Below, piece after piece: positions 57,032-64,000 of a DNA stretch of 64,000 nt. Both the position numbers and the translations under genes were made by a program. Source of the stretch: Bacillus horti (GTDB lineage Bacteria; Bacillota; Bacilli; Caldalkalibacillales; JCM-10596). Location of the stretch: NCBI RefSeq assembly GCF_030813115.1, contig NZ_JAUSTY010000017.1:1-64000 (forward strand). The letters run 5' to 3'. The notes beneath the pieces are model-generated. The model worked only from the letters and a program-made list of their open reading frames with translations, was not told the DNA's origin and made no database searches. Numbering within the stretch: the stretch's first letter is position 1; each line of letters opens with the position of its first letter.

Positions 57032-58666
57032 ATGTCGGGGCAGGATAAAACAAAACTATTACTTAAAGGAACGGCTATACTGGCTATCGCGGCATTGCTT
57101 TCTAAGATGCTAGGAGTCGTATACCGAATTCCTTATCAAAATATTACAGGGAATCTAGGCTTCTATGTGTACCAGCAGGTATATCCTCTATACAGTCTGC
57201 TTCTCATTTTAGCTACAGCAGGTTTCCCTATAGCCGTTTCTAAGCTTGTGGCAGAGCGCTTAGCTTTAGGAGACCAAGAGGGAGCAAAACGAGTTTTTAG
57301 AGTATCGACCGTCGTTTTATCTCTCACAGGTGTATTTTTCTTTTTACTTCTCTACTTCACTGCTCCTGTAATTGCAGGATATATGGAGGATGAGCGCCTC
57401 ATTATGCCGATTAGAAGTGTGTCCTATGCCCTTTTAGTAGTTCCGGTCATGGCCGCTATTCGAGGCTATTTTCAAGGGCATCAAAATATGATTCCAACGG
57501 CTGTGTCTCAAATCGTGGAGCAAATCATTCGAGTAGTGACGATCCTTGCGTTAAGCTACTGGTTTATACAAAATTCTTATGATGAATATTATGCAGGAGC
57601 GGGAGCTGTCTTTGGCGCCTTTACAGGGGCTGTAGCCGCCTTGCTTGTCCTTTTATTATTCTGGAAGAGAGTGAAGAAAACAACGCAAGAAACCGTAAAG
57701 GAAGGCCAACAAACAAAGGTTTTCGAGCAGGAATCAGCCTGGGTTCTTATGAAAAAAATACTTTATTTAGCCATTCCAATTTGCTTAGGAGCCATGGTTC
57801 TTCCGTTATTTCAATTGGTGGATGCATTTTCCTTCGTTAAGATTTTAATCAATTCTGGATGGGAAGCGGAATTATCAAGAGAGCTTAAAGGAATTTTTGA
57901 TCGAGGACAACCCCTCGTTCAATTTGCTGCTTTCTTTGCTACAGCATTATCTCTAGCTCTTGTACCTTCTATTTCAGAGGCACACGCTAGAAAGGATACA
58001 GGATTGATTGCCGCGCGTTCTGAAATTGCAATGAGACTCACTCTATTTATTGGACTAGGAGCTTCCTTCGGTCTAGCTACATTAGCAGGTCCTGTAAATA
58101 TCATGCTATATAAGACGGATGAAGGGACAACAGCTCTTGCCATCCTAGCGTTTACAACCGTTTTTTCTACACTGGGTATTACGTCTGGAGCTATTTTACA
58201 AGGATTAGGACAGGTCATTATACCTGCTAGGAATTTATTTATTGGTGTTATTGTCAAAACGATTCTAAATATCTTATTGATTCCGATATGGGGAATTGAA
58301 GGAGCAGCAGCTGCTACAGTTGCCGCTTATGCTGTTGCTACTATACTTAACCTAATCGCGTTATATCAATATACAGGCTTACAAGTATCGTTTAACAAAT
58401 TCTTTAGTAAACCAGTGTTTGCCGTTCTAGCGATGACTTTATTCGTATGGTTGAGCATGAAGGGTCTATCCCTAGGATTGGCTAATATCATCTCACATGA
58501 AAGACTATTATATTCGTTTGTAGCGTTAGTAGCGGTCTTGATTGGAGTTGCTGTGTTTGGGGTAGCGCTTCTCCGTTTTGGAGCGGTAACGAAAGAGGAG
58601 CTAGTTAACATTCCGAAAATCAATAAGCTCATCCCTATTTTACAGAGACTGAAGCTATTAAAATAA
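57032..58666 (+). CDS. yabM: SpoVB/MurJ-like lipid flippase (YabM), MOP superfamily
   Basis: 544 residues from ATG 57032 with AGGAGAGGAG about 11 bases upstream. About 14 membrane segments. KGTAILAIAALLSKMLGVVYRIPYQ and the MATE-type repeat fold place it with polysaccharide/lipid flippases (SpoVB, YtgP, YabM). It probably moves an undecaprenyl-linked precursor for wall or exopolysaccharide. TGATATAAT at 56988 is an extended -10 for its promoter. Confidence 0.92.
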   Translation: MSGQDKTKLLLKGTAILAIAALLSKMLGVVYRIPYQNITGNLGFYVYQQVYPLYSLLLILATAGFPIAVSKLVAERLALGDQEGAKRVFRVSTVVLSLTGVFFFLLLYFTAPVIAGYMEDERLIMPIRSVSYALLVVPVMAAIRGYFQGHQNMIPTAVSQIVEQIIRVVTILALSYWFIQNSYDEYYAGAGAVFGAFTGAVAALLVLLLFWKRVKKTTQETVKEGQQTKVFEQESAWVLMKKILYLAIPICLGAMVLPLFQLVDAFSFVKILINSGWEAELSRELKGIFDRGQPLVQFAAFFATALSLALVPSISEAHARKDTGLIAARSEIAMRLTLFIGLGASFGLATLAGPVNIMLYKTDEGTTALAILAFTTVFSTLGITSGAILQGLGQVIIPARNLFIGVIVKTILNILLIPIWGIEGAAAATVAAYAVATILNLIALYQYTGLQVSFNKFFSKPVFAVLAMTLFVWLSMKGLSLGLANIISHERLLYSFVALVAVLIGVAVFGVALLRFGAVTKEELVNIPKINKLIPILQRLKLLK

Positions 58667-58762
58667 TCTAGATTAGATGTATTTTTCACACAAATGGAGA
58701 GAGGTAGTAAGCTGTTTGGCGGAAAACAGGTTAAACGAGCCTATATGGAAGGGAGAGCTGAT

Positions 58763-59827
58763 ATGTACTCGATTCATGTACTTGGGCTAGGAGCAGGAGA
58801 TCTACAGCAAATGACGCTTGGTGTGTATAAGGAAATACAGCAGGCTAAGCAGCTTTATCTTAGAACAAAGGAGCATCCTGTTGTACAGGAGCTAGAGGAG
58901 CAAGGGCTTCAGTATCAAGCCTTTGATGCGATTTATGAGCAGCACGAGCAGTTTGAGCAGGTTTACCAGCACATCACTGACGCTTTGTTTGCCGCCGTAA
59001 AGCAGCATCATGTCATCCATTATGCTGTTCCAGGACATCCCCTTGTAGCGGAAAAAACCGTTCAGCTTCTATTAGAGCAAGCGGCGCACCAGCAATGCCA
59101 GATCAATATTCTTGGGGGGCAGAGCTTCTTAGATCCGTTATTAGCTAGTATTCAGGTAGACCCTGTAGAAGGCTTAGGCTTCCATGATGCGTTAAGACTG
59201 CAAGCTCATCACTTGCAGCCTCAGCAGCATACGGTCATTACTCAAGTGTATGACAGTTACGTGGCTTCAGAGGTAAAGCTTACACTTATGGACATTTTTC
59301 CGGATGAGCATCCCATCACCGTCGTTCAGGCGGCAGGGAGCAGTCAGGAAAAGCTGCTCTCTATCCCACTCTATGAGTTAGATCGAATCACTCTTCTTAG
59401 TAATCTAACAGCCCTATATGTTCCGCCTACACAGGAGCCTGAGGCGGTAAATAGGCAATATTATCGCTCTAGAGAGATTTTTCGTCAGCTACGAGGACCA
59501 GATGGCTGCCCTTGGGATAAAGAGCAAACCCATCAAAGCTTAACCAAATATTTACTAGAGGAAGCTAGTGAGGTTGTACAGGCTATTGAAGAGGGTGATA
59601 TTGATCATCTTGTGGAAGAGCTAGGAGATGTACTCCTGCAGGTTTTCCTGCACGCTCAGATCGGTGAGGACGAGGGTTTATTTAACATGGAGGATGTCAT
59701 TCAGTCCCTTAATGATAAAATGATTCGACGTCATCCGCATGTGTTCGGACAGAAAAAGCTAGAACAAGCCGAAGATGTTATAGAGCAGTGGGAGCGCATT
59801 AAGCGTGAGGAACAGCAGGGAAAATAA
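58763..59827 (+). CDS. mazG: short MazG-type protein (YabN): methylase-like domain plus one MazG domain
   Basis: 354 residues from ATG 58763 (GGGAG about 7 bases upstream). The N-terminal half (about 1-220) is a tetrapyrrole-methylase-like domain (VLGLGAGDLQQ, HYAVPGHPLVAEKTV). The C-terminal 110 residues form a MazG NTP pyrophosphohydrolase domain with CPWDKEQTHQSLTKYLLEEA, EELGDVLLQVFLHAQIGED and RRHPHVFG. It stops right after EQWERIKREEQQ, where typical YabN/MazG proteins (about 480-490 residues) continue with a second MazG-like half; no remnant of it follows in any frame. The missing part may alter dimerisation or substrate range. Stop is 92 bases before hbs. Confidence 0.92.
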   Translation: MYSIHVLGLGAGDLQQMTLGVYKEIQQAKQLYLRTKEHPVVQELEEQGLQYQAFDAIYEQHEQFEQVYQHITDALFAAVKQHHVIHYAVPGHPLVAEKTVQLLLEQAAHQQCQINILGGQSFLDPLLASIQVDPVEGLGFHDALRLQAHHLQPQQHTVITQVYDSYVASEVKLTLMDIFPDEHPITVVQAAGSSQEKLLSIPLYELDRITLLSNLTALYVPPTQEPEAVNRQYYRSREIFRQLRGPDGCPWDKEQTHQSLTKYLLEEASEVVQAIEEGDIDHLVEELGDVLLQVFLHAQIGEDEGLFNMEDVIQSLNDKMIRRHPHVFGQKKLEQAEDVIEQWERIKREEQQGK

Positions 59828-59918
59828 AAAAATGCTCAAAAAAATATTTTTTTGTTTAAAAAAGAAGGATTTCAAGAACAAAGAACGAATATCTTTTTGA
59901 GAAAGGGAGGTATTATCA

Positions 59919-60191
59919 ATGAACAAAACTGAATTGGTAACCAATATTGCTCAAAAGAGCGGATTAACTAAGAAAGACGTTGAAACTGTAATTAATGGAC
60001 TTTTAGATGAGATTACTGGGGCACTTTCAAAAGGTGACAAAGTACAATTTGTTGGATTCGGTACGTTCGAAACTCGTAAGCGTGCTAGCCGTTCTGGACG
60101 TAATCCTCAAACTGGACAAGTTATCGAAATCCCTGAAACAACTGTTCCTGCTTTCAAAGCTGGTAACAAACTTAAAGACGCTGTAAAATAA
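59919..60191 (+). CDS. hup: histone-like DNA-binding protein HU
   Basis: 90 residues, canonical HU. MNKTELVTNIAQKSGLTKKD, GFGTFETRKRASRSGRNPQTG and IPETTVPAFKAGNKLKDAV are all conserved. It bends and packs DNA; in Bacilli it also binds the Alu domain of SRP RNA. AAAGGGAGG precedes the ATG. In B. subtilis hbs lies elsewhere; here it sits between mazG and rqcP, as in several other Bacillales. Overlaps rqcP by one base (TAATG). Confidence 0.98.
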   Translation: MNKTELVTNIAQKSGLTKKDVETVINGLLDEITGALSKGDKVQFVGFGTFETRKRASRSGRNPQTGQVIEIPETTVPAFKAGNKLKDAVK

Positions 60192-60475
60192 TGCGTTTAG
60201 ATAAGTTCTTAAAGGTTTCACGTTTAATCAAGCGTCGGACACTGGCCAAAGAGGTTTGTGATCAAGGGCGAATCGAGATTAACCAGAAGCCTGCAAAAGC
60301 GAGTCAGCTCATTCAGATAGGGGACGAAATGACGATTCGCTTTGGTCAAAAGCTTGTCACCGTAAGAGTGGATGATATTAAAGAGTCCTCTCGTAAGGAA
60401 GAAGCTGCTGACATGTATACCGTTCTATCTGAAACCCCTATATCAGCTTCGTCTGATGATGAGGATGGAATCTAA
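60191..60475 (+). CDS. rqcP: S4-domain ribosome quality control protein RqcP (YabO)
   Basis: 94 residues. MRLDKFLKVSRLIKRRTLAKEV and GRIEINQKPAKASQLIQIGDEM form the S4 RNA-binding domain. RqcP works with RqcH on stalled 50S subunits during alanine tailing. Start ATG overlaps the hup stop. The Ser/Asp-rich C-terminal tail is variable. Confidence 0.95.
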   Translation: MRLDKFLKVSRLIKRRTLAKEVCDQGRIEINQKPAKASQLIQIGDEMTIRFGQKLVTVRVDDIKESSRKEEAADMYTVLSETPISASSDDEDGI

Positions 60476-60491
60476 TAGCGACTGCGCTTAG

Positions 60492-60549
60492 AGAAAATCT
60501 CTTTTTTCGAAACGTTTATTCGTTTGGAAGAAGGGATTTTCTTTTTTTG
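60492..60549 (+). terminator. terminator of hup-rqcP
   Basis: AGAAAATC pairs with GATTTTCT, with CGAAACG/CGTTTGG inside, followed by seven T. Confidence 0.88.
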
Positions 60550-60637
60550 TTCTATAGAGTGAAGATTCTGTGTCTGGTAGTTCTAAATCTAGACCCTGTC
60601 CCATAACATGTACTAATAAAAAGGAGGGACAGGTACG

Positions 60638-60937
60638 ATGATGGAACAAAATCGCTTAAATCGGCCAGAACCAAAAGCTCACGAAATTAAAATGCTGAAT
60701 CGCAAAAAAATGGAAATCAGCGGTGTCATCAATGTAGAAAGCTTTGATAGCGAAGAATTTTTACTAGAAACAGAGGGTGGATATTTAGCTATTCGGGGAC
60801 AAAACCTGCATATGAAAAACTTAAATGTAGAAAATGGTCTAGTGTCTATTGAAGGCTATGTGATAGATATGGCGTACGTTGATCATTCCTCGTCCGGAGA
60901 TAAAGCTAAAGGAATCTTTAGCAAGTTATTTAAATGA
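60638..60937 (+). CDS. yabP: spore cortex formation protein YabP
   Basis: 99 residues. HEIKMLNRKKMEISGVINVE, FLLETEGGYLAIRGQNLHM and VENGLVSIEGYVIDMAYVD match the YabP/YqfC family. With YabQ it is needed for cortex formation in the mother cell. AAGGAGGGA precedes tandem ATG codons (60638 and 60641); either may be used. Overlaps yabQ by 4 bases. Confidence 0.95.
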   Translation: MMEQNRLNRPEPKAHEIKMLNRKKMEISGVINVESFDSEEFLLETEGGYLAIRGQNLHMKNLNVENGLVSIEGYVIDMAYVDHSSSGDKAKGIFSKLFK

Positions 60938-61548
60938 CGCTCAGTATTCAAGCTCTGACGATGCTTCATATGATAGGAGCAGGGTTATTTCTAGGAATAA
61001 GCTATGATACGTATGCCCGTTTACGTTTAAAAAAGAAGTCCTGGCTTATACTGACACAAGACCTGTTATTTTGGATGATCAATGGAATGATCGTTTTCTT
61101 ATGGCTTCAGTTCGTCAACACTGGACAGATGAGAGTGTACATCTTTTTGTCCCTTATCTGTGGCTATGCTGCTTATCAGGCTCTTTTTGGAGGCTTCTAT
61201 CGAAAAGGACTAGAAGGTATCCTTCAGCTGTTACATTGGAGCTACAAGACCCTGAGGCAGATCGTTAGAATTTTCCTTATTATTCCTATTGTATGGTTAT
61301 ATAAAATCATTTCTATCGTTATTCTTTTTATTTTGGGTGCTGTCGCTTCCATATTCAAATTTCTATATAAGATCATGGCCTTCCTCCTTCGTCCCTTTGG
61401 CGTATGGGGTAAAGCGTTATGGCATAGGTGGAGGCCAAATTCATCAAAATCACCTCCAACAGATGATCCTGAGCAGAAAAATAGGACTTTAGGAGGTGAA
61501 GGATTTTTGAAAAATATAGCGAACTGGTTGTATAAGAGTAAAAAATAG
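60934..61548 (+). CDS. yabQ: spore cortex biosynthesis protein YabQ
   Basis: 204 residues. Membrane protein with about five hydrophobic segments in the first 150 residues; GAGLFLGISYDTYARLRLK and YQALFGGFYRKGLEGIL are YabQ landmarks. It localises to the forespore membrane of the mother cell and is needed for cortex. The basic C-terminal tail is soluble. Coupled to yabP (ATGA overlap). Confidence 0.92.
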   Translation: MTLSIQALTMLHMIGAGLFLGISYDTYARLRLKKKSWLILTQDLLFWMINGMIVFLWLQFVNTGQMRVYIFLSLICGYAAYQALFGGFYRKGLEGILQLLHWSYKTLRQIVRIFLIIPIVWLYKIISIVILFILGAVASIFKFLYKIMAFLLRPFGVWGKALWHRWRPNSSKSPPTDDPEQKNRTLGGEGFLKNIANWLYKSKK

Positions 61549-61674
61549 GGTATATAACTTAATAGATATAGATTTTTAAAAGCCAGTCCATACAGAAAAG
61601 AAGAATATTAGACGAATATGCTTTAGTATGAAAAGACCTGTGCCTTGGGAATAAAAAACAGGATGGTAAATGTT

Positions 61675-62049
61675 ATGCAGAATCAAGCCCCATATTCAAC
61701 CCACAACTATCCATCTTCGTCAGGACCAATTAAAAAGACAAAACCTAATCCTGATGAGGTTGAAATAAAAAGAAAACGGAGCAAACGCTTGAAATGGTTC
61801 GGTGCTTTTATGCTGCTCTTCTTTATTTGGGCGGGCACCACCTATATGGATCAAAAATCAGCGATTGAAGAAAAAAGAACTGAGCTTGAAGCGATCCAGC
61901 AGAAGGTTGCTCAGATTAATGAGGAACAGTCTGAGCTGCTTTATCAGGTTAAAAGATTGAATGATCACGACTATATCGCTGAGATTGCTAGAAAAGATTA
62001 CTTTTTATCGCGTCCAGGCGAGGTTATCTTCAGAATTCCTGAAAAATAA
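61675..62049 (+). CDS. divIC: cell division protein DivIC (FtsB-like)
   Basis: 124 residues from ATG 61675 with AGGATGG about 8 bases upstream; ATG 61663 and TTG 61645 are longer alternatives. One membrane segment (about 40-58, WFGAFMLLFFIWAGTTY), then an extracellular coiled coil (about 60-100) and the conserved YIAEIARKDYFLSRPGEVIF. It works with FtsL and DivIB in the septum. Cytoplasmic N-terminus rich in Lys/Arg. Confidence 0.93.
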   Translation: MQNQAPYSTHNYPSSSGPIKKTKPNPDEVEIKRKRSKRLKWFGAFMLLFFIWAGTTYMDQKSAIEEKRTELEAIQQKVAQINEEQSELLYQVKRLNDHDYIAEIARKDYFLSRPGEVIFRIPEK

Positions 62050-62072
62050 TAGAAAGCACTTAATCGCTTTCA

Positions 62073-62102
62073 TTGACACGCTTTTCGCCATTCAAGTATA
62101 AT
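62073..62102 (+). promoter_or_regulatory. consensus sigma-A promoter of yabR
   Basis: TTGACA, 18 bases, TATAAT; both hexamers are perfect. Just upstream, GAAAGC/GCTTTC (62052-62071) may end divIC transcripts. Confidence 0.88.
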
Positions 62103-62151
62103 ATATTATATTAGCTAATCTTTGTAATTTTTAAGGAGGATCATTTCGTCA

Positions 62152-62649
62152 ATGTCAATTGAAGTAGGCAGCAAGTTGGAAGGTAAAGTAACAGGGATTA
62201 CTCATTTTGGAGCTTTTGTTGAATTGCCTGATGGAGTAACCGGTCTCGTTCATATTAGTGAAATTGCCGATAACTATGTTAAGGATGTGAACGAATTTCT
62301 TAAAGTGAATGATATGGTCACGATCAAGGTGATTAACATTGAAAAAGATGGAAAAATCGGCTTATCCATCAAGCAAGCTCAGGATCGCCCTGTTGAAAGC
62401 AAGAAGCCTACCCATCAAGGTTCTGAACGCCGTACAGAGCATCGTGGCTCAGAACGTCGCTTTGAAGCTCGTGGCTCGGATCGCCGAGGGGATTCCAGAG
62501 GATCTGATCGTCGTGGGGGAGATTCACGTAGAAAGGTTGGATTCGAGGATATCATGTCTAAGTTTTTAAAGGACAGTGAGGATCGTCTAACTTCTCTAAA
62601 GCGAAACACCGAATCAAAACGTGGGGGACGCGGAGCTCGTAAAGGATAA
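62152..62649 (+). CDS. yabR: S1 RNA-binding domain protein YabR
   Basis: 165 residues. The S1 domain (about 1-75) has GSKLEGKVTGITHFGAFVEL and GLVHISEIADNYVKDV. The second half is a repetitive Arg-rich tail built on RGSDRR/RGSERR units (about 80-125), then a basic end. Likely a ribosome- or RNA-associated protein like the general stress protein 13 family. AAGGAGG precedes the ATG; very strong promoter. Confidence 0.93.
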   Translation: MSIEVGSKLEGKVTGITHFGAFVELPDGVTGLVHISEIADNYVKDVNEFLKVNDMVTIKVINIEKDGKIGLSIKQAQDRPVESKKPTHQGSERRTEHRGSERRFEARGSDRRGDSRGSDRRGGDSRRKVGFEDIMSKFLKDSEDRLTSLKRNTESKRGGRGARKG

Positions 62650-62698
62650 TACGGAAGATGTATATAAAGAACCGTGCTTGATGAAGCATTCATATAAT

Positions 62699-62731
62699 GG
62701 CTAGCTCGTTCGCTGAGCTTGCCTTTTTTAT
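62699..62731 (+). terminator. terminator of yabR
   Basis: GGCTAGCTC pairs with GAGCTTGCC (one mismatch), loop GTTCGCT, then six T. Confidence 0.85.
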
Positions 62732-62975
62732 TTTCTCTCAAGCTAGTGAATGGTCTACCTCAATACTAGAAGCTTCTGCTCTTATTTTCCCTATATATAA
62801 GTAGATCTGTCTTTATTCCAAAATCATTTAGTCAGTAAGTAACAAACCCTCAAACATTTCCCTCCAATCCGACATCGTTTCCCTCCGCTTACTAGCGATC
62901 GTACGTTTCTATGTTACACATAATAAGGGTGGAATATCTCTATTGGTAACGCGAATCACCTAACACGGTCTAACC
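62732..62975. other. gene-free stretch between yabR and spoIIE
   Basis: No coding frame with a ribosome site and no tRNA cloverleaf. B. subtilis carries two tRNA genes (Met and Glu) near this place; none is here. Pyrimidine-rich, probably just upstream spoIIE control sequence. Confidence 0.5.
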
Positions 62976-63073
62976 TTTTTCGAAAAATGACGATACAGAG
63001 GAAATATGTCGTACTCTTTTTTTTCACGCCTCTTTAATTTTGACAAAAAATCTTTTTCTCCCATGCTTATAAT
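62976..63073 (+). promoter_or_regulatory. spoIIE promoter with long spacer and Spo0A-box-like sites
   Basis: TTGACA (63040) and TATAAT (63068) are both perfect but 22 bases apart, too far for sigma-A alone; B. subtilis spoIIE has a similarly long spacer that needs Spo0A~P. Upstream are TTTTTCGAAAAA (62976) and TGTCGTA (63007), close to the TTTGTCGAA box. Confidence 0.65.
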
Positions 63074-63104
63074 GGTAGCACTATAAAGAACGGGTGGTGC
63101 TACT

Positions 63105-64000
63105 ATGCTTAGAAAAGTTGAACAAATAATCCTACATCCTTTCATCGGTCAAGTCGAAAAGCAGCAAGCCCTATTCAGCTCTATGGGTAAAGCGCTATAC
63201 ACATTTATTCAACGCTGGGGCGTCATTTATATGCTTCTAGGTTTTCTGTTAGGCCGAGCGATGATTATTGGAGAACTGACTCCTTTTGCTGTTCCCTTTT
63301 TTGCGGTGTTATACCATTTGCGGCGTGATCGGCTCTATGTAGCTGGGTTTGCTATCCTTCTAGGAGCATTTACTCATCAATTAGGTCATCCAATGACTTT
63401 ACTTGGCGGTATGGCTTTATTCCTTATCGCTCAAAGAGTGATGGAAGCATGGGGAAAAGCGGATATGAACTATACTCCTTTTGCCGTCTTCTTCGTTGTC
63501 TTTTTAAGTAAAAGTCTAGTTGCTGCTTTCACAGAATGGACAGGCTATCATCTAATGATGGCCGGGGTTGAAGCCACCTTAAGCTTGGTGCTAACCTTGA
63601 TTTTCGTTCAAAGCCTTCCATTAGTCACTGTAGCGAAGAGAACGCAGCCTTTAAAAAATGAGGAGATTGTCTGTTTGATCATCCTTCTTGCATCTGTTAT
63701 GACGGGAACCGTTGGTTGGATAGTCATGGAGCTCTCCTTAGAGCATATTTTATCTCGCTATGCCATCCTGATCTTTGCTTTTGCGGCTGGAGGAGCGATT
63801 GGGGCAACAGTAGGTGTAGTAACCGGGATCATTTTAAGTCTCTCCAATATTGAAGCTATGCTACAAATGAGTCTTTTAGCGTTTAGTGGTTTACTTGGTG
63901 GTTTACTGAGAGAAGGGAAGAAGATCGGGGTAGCTGTAGGTCTACTTGTGGGTACACTGCTTATCGGTTTTTATATCGGTGAAGCAACCATTTGGCAGAC
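63105..64000 (+). CDS. spoIIE: stage II sporulation protein E, N-terminal part (runs off the window)
   Basis: 298 codons to the window edge without a stop. Starts MLRKVEQIILHPFIGQVEKQ with GGGTGG upstream. Repeated hydrophobic segments (from about residue 40: GVIYMLLGFLLGRAMIIG, AGFAILLGAFTHQLGHP, YAILIFAFAAGGAIGATVG) form the ten-helix membrane region of SpoIIE. The FtsZ-binding region and PP2C phosphatase domain that dephosphorylates SpoIIAA and so activates sigma-F would lie beyond 64000. Position after yabR and the promoter type agree. Confidence 0.93.
   Translation, partial: MLRKVEQIILHPFIGQVEKQQALFSSMGKALYTFIQRWGVIYMLLGFLLGRAMIIGELTPFAVPFFAVLYHLRRDRLYVAGFAILLGAFTHQLGHPMTLLGGMALFLIAQRVMEAWGKADMNYTPFAVFFVVFLSKSLVAAFTEWTGYHLMMAGVEATLSLVLTLIFVQSLPLVTVAKRTQPLKNEEIVCLIILLASVMTGTVGWIVMELSLEHILSRYAILIFAFAAGGAIGATVGVVTGIILSLSNIEAMLQMSLLAFSGLLGGLLREGKKIGVAVGLLVGTLLIGFYIGEATIWQ

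Noticed and set aside
62650-63104. tRNA genes before spoIIE as in B. subtilis
   Set aside because: No GTTCRA T-loop with matching acceptor arms could be found in the interval.

Overview
The window is a chromosomal segment of an endospore-forming Firmicute of the order Bacillales. It opens in the 3' end of a 5S rRNA gene and then follows, almost gene for gene, the origin-proximal region of Bacillus subtilis from rrnO to spoIIE (yaaC-guaB-dacA-pdxST-serS ... yabP-yabQ-divIC-yabR-spoIIE). The many sporulation genes (bofA, gin, yabG, sspF, spoVG, fin, spoVT, yabP, yabQ, spoIIE), the Bacillus-type long SRP RNA, a Met T-box and typical Gram-positive Shine-Dalgarno sites support this. It is not B. 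subtilis: yaaN, yaaR and the tRNA pair before spoIIE are missing and several genes are inserted. I cannot fix the genus; a Brevibacillus/Paenibacillaceae-like or related lineage is a guess.

Layout. 1-274: 5S end and terminators. 342-5893: an accessory block (frameshifted MFS transporter, LysR regulator, CwlJ-like cortex hydrolase, an 8-bp tandem repeat, an ArsR-type regulator and its MFS partner). 5958-13273: yaaC, guaB, dacA, pdxST, serS (GMP, cell wall, PLP and Ser-tRNA synthesis). 13404-15807: a structured non-coding stretch and an orphan double-ATPase for peptide transport. 15908-23434: dck/dgk, tadA, SRP RNA, a soluble PAS histidine kinase behind a sigma-H-like promoter, then dnaX-ebfC-recR-yaaL. 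23640-27737: an unknown secreted or anchored protein, bofA, then an AimR-family receptor with an adjacent unlisted 53-aa exported peptide gene, a DUF2515 gene and gin. 27869-34887: yaaO, tmk, darA, holB, ricT, yabA, trmN6, yazA, rsmI. 35073-49517: abrB (with Spo0A boxes), T-box-metS, tatD, yabE, rnmV, ksgA, a DUF2200 gene, yabG, veg, sspF, ispE, purR, ridA, spoVG, glmU, prs. 49577-64000: a sigma-B-like promoter and ctc, pth, fin, mfd, a PrsA-like foldase, spoVT, a SpoVB-like flippase, a shortened MazG, HU, rqcP, yabP, yabQ, divIC, yabR and the start of spoIIE.

How it fits together. Most genes lie on the + strand, co-oriented with replication if the origin is to the left as in B. subtilis. Readable control sites indicate the usual sporulation circuit: sigma-H-like promoters at the PAS kinase and spoVG, Spo0A-box matches at abrB, and a long-spacer consensus promoter at spoIIE.

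Most interesting: the AimR-like receptor plus a small signal-peptide-bearing gene (24809-26130). It has the layout of the phage arbitrium communication system (AimR-AimP) but sits in a core sporulation locus with no phage genes around, directly upstream of DUF2515 and the sigma-G inhibitor gene gin. I read it as a candidate domesticated or ancestral peptide-signalling module that may tie peptide sensing to sporulation. Second-tier observations are two covarying hairpin repeats (43891-43939, 46904-46954), a short repeat found just after terminators, the 8-bp tandem repeat in front of a regulator gene, and the structured RNA-like stretch at 13404-13585.
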